Below, in pieces: positions 61,331 to 64,000 of a stretch of 64,000 bases of DNA. Source of the stretch: an uncultured Jannaschia sp. Lineage in GTDB: Bacteria > Pseudomonadota > Alphaproteobacteria > Rhodobacterales > Rhodobacteraceae. How positions within the stretch are numbered: position 1 is the first letter of the stretch; each line of letters opens with the position of its first letter. The stretch is from contig NZ_CANNEZ010000001.1 of assembly GCF_947503795.1 (NCBI RefSeq), positions 46,001 to 110,000 on the forward strand, written 5' to 3'. The position numbers and the translations under genes are program-made. Below the pieces are notes generated by a model. The model was not told the DNA's origin and did not search any database. It saw only the letters and a list, made by a program, of their open reading frames with translations.

Positions 61331-62836
61331 ATGATCGACTGGACCGCATGGGTGTTGGAGGTTCTGGCCCTGAGCTTCGTGTTCCTCGTCGGGCTCGGCG
61401 TGTTGATTGCAGCCGTCCTCTTCGTGATCGACCGCACCCAGACCGAGGACGCGATCCGGCGGAACTACCCAGTGATCGGCCGCTTCCGGCATCTGTTCAC
61501 CGAGCTGGGCGAGTTTTTCCGGCAGTATTTCTTCGCGATGGATCGCGAAGAGCTGCCCTTCAATCGCGCGCAGCGGGACTGGATCAAGCGCGCGGGCGAG
61601 GGGATGCCGAACACGGTGGCCTTCGGCTCGACGCGGGACATCCGCGTCGCGGGCACGCCGCTCTTCGTGAACGCGGCCTTCCCGCCGCTCGATCAGCAGG
61701 CCGCCAAGACAGAACCGATGGTGATCGGGGCGGGGACGCCCAATCCCTATGTCGCGCGGTCGATCTTCAACCTCTCGGGCATGAGCTATGGCGCGATCTC
61801 GAAGCCCGCGGTGCAGGCGCTGTCGCGGGGCTGCGCCGAGGCGGACATCTGGATGAACACCGGCGAAGGCGGGTTGTCGGAGTATCATCTCGAGGGCGGC
61901 TGCGACCTTGTCTACCAGATCGGGACGGCGAAGTTCGGCGTCCGCGATATCGAGGGCAGCCTCTCGGAGGAAAAGCTGCGCGAGATGGCGGCCATCCCGC
62001 AGGTGAAGATGTTCGAGCTGAAGCTGGCGCAGGGTGCGAAGCCCGGCAAGGGCGGCATCCTTCCGGCCGCCAAGGTCACACCCGAGATCGCCAAGATCCG
62101 TGGGCTCGAGCCGGGGCAGGCCGGGATCAGCCCCAACCGCCATGCCGAGGCGTCTAACGTGGACGAGCTGCTCGACCTGATCGGACGGCTGCGCGAGGTG
62201 TCGGGCAAACCTGTGGGCATCAAGACAGTGGGCGGCGCCGAGGAGAGCTTCGTCGAGCTGTTCGACCGGATCGTCGCGCGCGGGGCCGAGTGCGCGCCGG
62301 ATTTCATCACGCTCGACGGCGGCGAGGGCGGCACGGGTGCCGCACCCATGCCGCTGATCGACCTCGTGGGCATGTCGATCCGCGAGGCGCTGCCGATGGT
62401 CAGCGGCCTGCGCGACGCGGCCGGGCTGAAGGATCGGATCCGGCTGGTGGCGAGCGGCAAGCTGGTCAACCCGGGCGACATCGCATGGGCGCTGGCCGCG
62501 GGCGCGGATTTCGTCGTCAGCGCGCGGGGCTTCATGTTCGCGCTGGGCTGCATCCAGGCGCTGAAATGCAACAAGAACACCTGCCCGACGGGCATCACCA
62601 CCCATGACCCGAGGTTCCAGAAGGGCCTCGTGGCCGAGGAGAAGTGGGCGCGCGTCGCCGCCTACGCCACGGGCATCGTCAAGGAAGTCGAGATAATCGC
62701 CCATTCCGTCGGCGTCACCGAACCGCGACAGATGCGGCGGCGGCACGTGCGGATCGTCCAGCCCGACGGCACATCGATCCCGATGCACATCCTGCACCCG
62801 CGCGGACCCGCCGAAGCGCGGATGGCTGCCGAATAG
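61331..62836 (+). CDS. FMN-binding glutamate synthase family protein
   Basis: A 501-residue protein: an N-terminal transmembrane helix (about residues 7-30), then a GltB-like FMN/TIM barrel. It shows N-L-S-G-M-S-Y-G-A-I-S near residue 148, N-T-G-E-G-G-L-S near residue 177, G-I-K-T-V-G-G near residue 298, D-G-G-E-G-G-T-G-A-A near residue 330, and the [3Fe-4S] cluster cysteines in L-G-C-I-Q-A-L-K-C-N-K-N-T-C-P near residue 415. It lacks the glutaminase domain, so it cannot use glutamine as full GltB does. Its reaction is unknown; some relatives take part in N-methylglutamate synthesis or in glutamate synthesis with separate partners. Confidence 0.88.
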   Translation: MIDWTAWVLEVLALSFVFLVGLGVLIAAVLFVIDRTQTEDAIRRNYPVIGRFRHLFTELGEFFRQYFFAMDREELPFNRAQRDWIKRAGEGMPNTVAFGSTRDIRVAGTPLFVNAAFPPLDQQAAKTEPMVIGAGTPNPYVARSIFNLSGMSYGAISKPAVQALSRGCAEADIWMNTGEGGLSEYHLEGGCDLVYQIGTAKFGVRDIEGSLSEEKLREMAAIPQVKMFELKLAQGAKPGKGGILPAAKVTPEIAKIRGLEPGQAGISPNRHAEASNVDELLDLIGRLREVSGKPVGIKTVGGAEESFVELFDRIVARGAECAPDFITLDGGEGGTGAAPMPLIDLVGMSIREALPMVSGLRDAAGLKDRIRLVASGKLVNPGDIAWALAAGADFVVSARGFMFALGCIQALKCNKNTCPTGITTHDPRFQKGLVAEEKWARVAAYATGIVKEVEIIAHSVGVTEPRQMRRRHVRIVQPDGTSIPMHILHPRGPAEARMAAE

Positions 62837-62952
62837 GAACAAATCCGCGGCTACATCCTTACTTCTTCGTGAGGTGCGCTAGTTAGTGCGACGCGCCCGC
62901 GCCCGATAGGGTAACGAAGGGCAACCGATACGACCGACAGCCGGAGGCCCCG

Positions 62953-63849
62953 ATGTTCAAGTCCGACCTGACCCGCGCCGATGTGACCCCGAAGGGAATT
63001 TGGCTGAACCGCCGCAAGCTGATTGCTGCGATGGGGGCGGGATCGGTGGCCAGCGGGCTGGGGGTCGCGGCGCGTGCGCAGGAGGCGCTGGAGCCCAACA
63101 CCTGGGAAGAGATCACCACCTATAACAATTTCTACGAGTTCGGCCTTGGCAAGGAAGATCCCGCCAAGCACGCCGGTGCGATGGTTACCGAGCCGTGGAC
63201 CGTGGCGGTTGACGGCCTGGTGGACAATCCCGGCGAATACGATCTCGCCGACCTGATCGGCGACATCCCGACCGAGGAGCGGATCTACCGGTTCCGCTGC
63301 GTCGAGGCATGGTCGATGGTGATCCCTTGGAACGGGTTCGAGCTGAACAAGCTTCTGACGAAGGTCGGGGTGCAGTCCGGCGCGACGCATGTCCTTTTCG
63401 AGACCGCCGTCCTGCCCGAGGTGATGCCTGGCGTGAACGTACCGATCCTCGACTGGCCCTATACCGAGGGGCTGCGGCTGGACGAGGCGATGCACCCGCT
63501 GACGATGATGGCGACGGGCCTCTATGGCGAGCCGTTGCCCAACCAGAACGGCGCGCCGATGCGGCTGGTCGTGCCGTGGAAATACGGCTTCAAGTCGATC
63601 AAGTCGATCGTCCGGATCAGCCTAATCGATGAAGAGCCGCTGAACACGTGGCAGCAAAGCGCGCCGAAGGAATACGGCTTCTACGCCAACGTGAACCCGG
63701 ATGTGGACCATCCACGCTGGTCGCAGGCGAGCGAGCGGGTGATCGGCAGCGGGCTGTTTGCCAAGCGGGTCGATACGCTGCCGTTCAACGGCTATGCCGA
63801 CGAGGTGGCGTCCCTCTACGAGGGCATGGACCTGTCGGTGAAGTTCTGA
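62953..63849 (+). CDS. msrP: protein-methionine-sulfoxide reductase catalytic subunit MsrP
   Basis: A 298-residue periplasmic molybdopterin enzyme (YedY) that repairs oxidised methionines in envelope proteins. The Tat signal [10 protein letters not shown] lies near residue 17; the Mo-ligating cysteine is in [11 protein letters not shown] near residue 116; and [10 protein letters not shown] near residue 213 is a core block. Electrons come from the membrane haem protein MsrQ, whose gene begins at the stop of msrP and runs off the window. Confidence 0.95.
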   Translation: MFKSDLTRADVTPKGIWLNRRKLIAAMGAGSVASGLGVAARAQEALEPNTWEEITTYNNFYEFGLGKEDPAKHAGAMVTEPWTVAVDGLVDNPGEYDLADLIGDIPTEERIYRFRCVEAWSMVIPWNGFELNKLLTKVGVQSGATHVLFETAVLPEVMPGVNVPILDWPYTEGLRLDEAMHPLTMMATGLYGEPLPNQNGAPMRLVVPWKYGFKSIKSIVRISLIDEEPLNTWQQSAPKEYGFYANVNPDVDHPRWSQASERVIGSGLFAKRVDTLPFNGYADEVASLYEGMDLSVKF

Positions 63850-64000
63850 ACCTCGCGGCGCGTATCGGTCCGCCGATCAGTTCGGTCGTTCGGAAGATCC
63901 CGACCTGGCCCGTCTATCTTCTGGGTATGGTACCGGGTGCGCTTCTGGTCTGGTCGCTGTTCACCGGTGGGCTGGGCGTCGACCCTGTCAAGGCCATCGA
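63846..64000 (+). CDS. msrQ: MsrQ haem-binding subunit (5-prime part)
   Basis: The frame after msrP encodes [20 protein letters not shown] followed by the conserved first helix [19 protein letters not shown] and [12 protein letters not shown], which is the MsrQ/YedZ N-terminus. It continues beyond 64000. No ATG, GTG or TTG lies near the expected start; the frame begins cleanly with CTG at 63846, overlapping the msrP stop as CTGA, so a CTG start is likely. Confidence 0.88.
   Translation, partial: MNLAARIGPPISSVVRKIPTWPVYLLGMVPGALLVWSLFTGGLGVDPVKAI

Overview
The window reads as a chromosomal segment of a high-GC alphaproteobacterium of the Rhodobacteraceae (Roseobacter/Rhodobacter type). The signs are a strong G/C bias at third codon positions, a divergent RegB/RegA redox two-component pair, an AddAB recombination nuclease of the alphaproteobacterial kind, the gene order trxA-addA-addB-murU-amgK-tsaE-(divL position), DUF6525 and DUF2853 proteins, and a CtrA-type box. 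I see no rRNA, tRNA, insertion sequence, prophage or CRISPR array. Most of it looks like core chromosome with dense, often 4-bp-overlapping operons.

Layout. 0.1-1.9 kb: two surface-polysaccharide glycosyltransferases. 1.8-3.6 kb: a sulfotransferase-like protein and a class IV aminotransferase. 3.7-4.9 kb: a tiny membrane protein, a YggT protein and a thioesterase. 5.0-9.7 kb: a run of same-strand genes (MFS exporter, MepA endopeptidase, esterase/phytase-like protein, aconitase X). 9.7-16.0 kb: LOG protein, PLP dehydratase, DMT transporter, then lysine/peptidoglycan genes dapD and dapE with small conserved proteins, and yaaA. 16.1-22.5 kb: recQ, an FkbM methyltransferase, an orphan TRAP binding protein, rsmD with a ferredoxin-reductase-like gene, and a peroxiredoxin. 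22.4-25.0 kb: an Lrp-type regulator divergent from arginase and ornithine cyclodeaminase, which together convert arginine to ornithine and then proline. 25.0-28.5 kb: a five-gene reverse-strand operon (RidA, GDPD, FemAB/GNAT-like, PCD, MscS). 28.5-33.8 kb: a type I secretion ABC/HlyD pair downstream of a class A PBP. 34.1-35.8 kb: glnK-amtB. 36.2-46.7 kb: the long reverse-strand trxA/addAB/murU-amgK/tsaE block headed by a PAS protein. 46.8-49.1 kb: regB and regA. 49.1-52.2 kb: small regulators and enzymes. 52.2-56.9 kb: ahcY, two PRC-barrel secreted proteins, an extensin-like protein and DUF2853. 57.0-64.0 kb: clpB, an M48 peptidase, a fasciclin protein, a glutamate-synthase-like FMN protein, msrP and the start of msrQ.

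The points most worth a second look are: a PAS-only protein at the syntenic position of the cell-cycle kinase DivL, preceded by a perfect CtrA-type box; a secreted PRC-barrel protein carrying about twenty 9-10-residue repeats of the form [QED]-P-x-[VI]-x-[VI]-x-x-A; a type I secretion ATPase with an eroded signature motif and no catalytic glutamate; a 38-bp double palindrome between the Lrp-type regulator and the arginase operon; and several smaller putative operators. Coordinates of starts were adjusted from the longest open frame where 4-bp overlaps, Shine-Dalgarno sequences or family length argued for an internal start.
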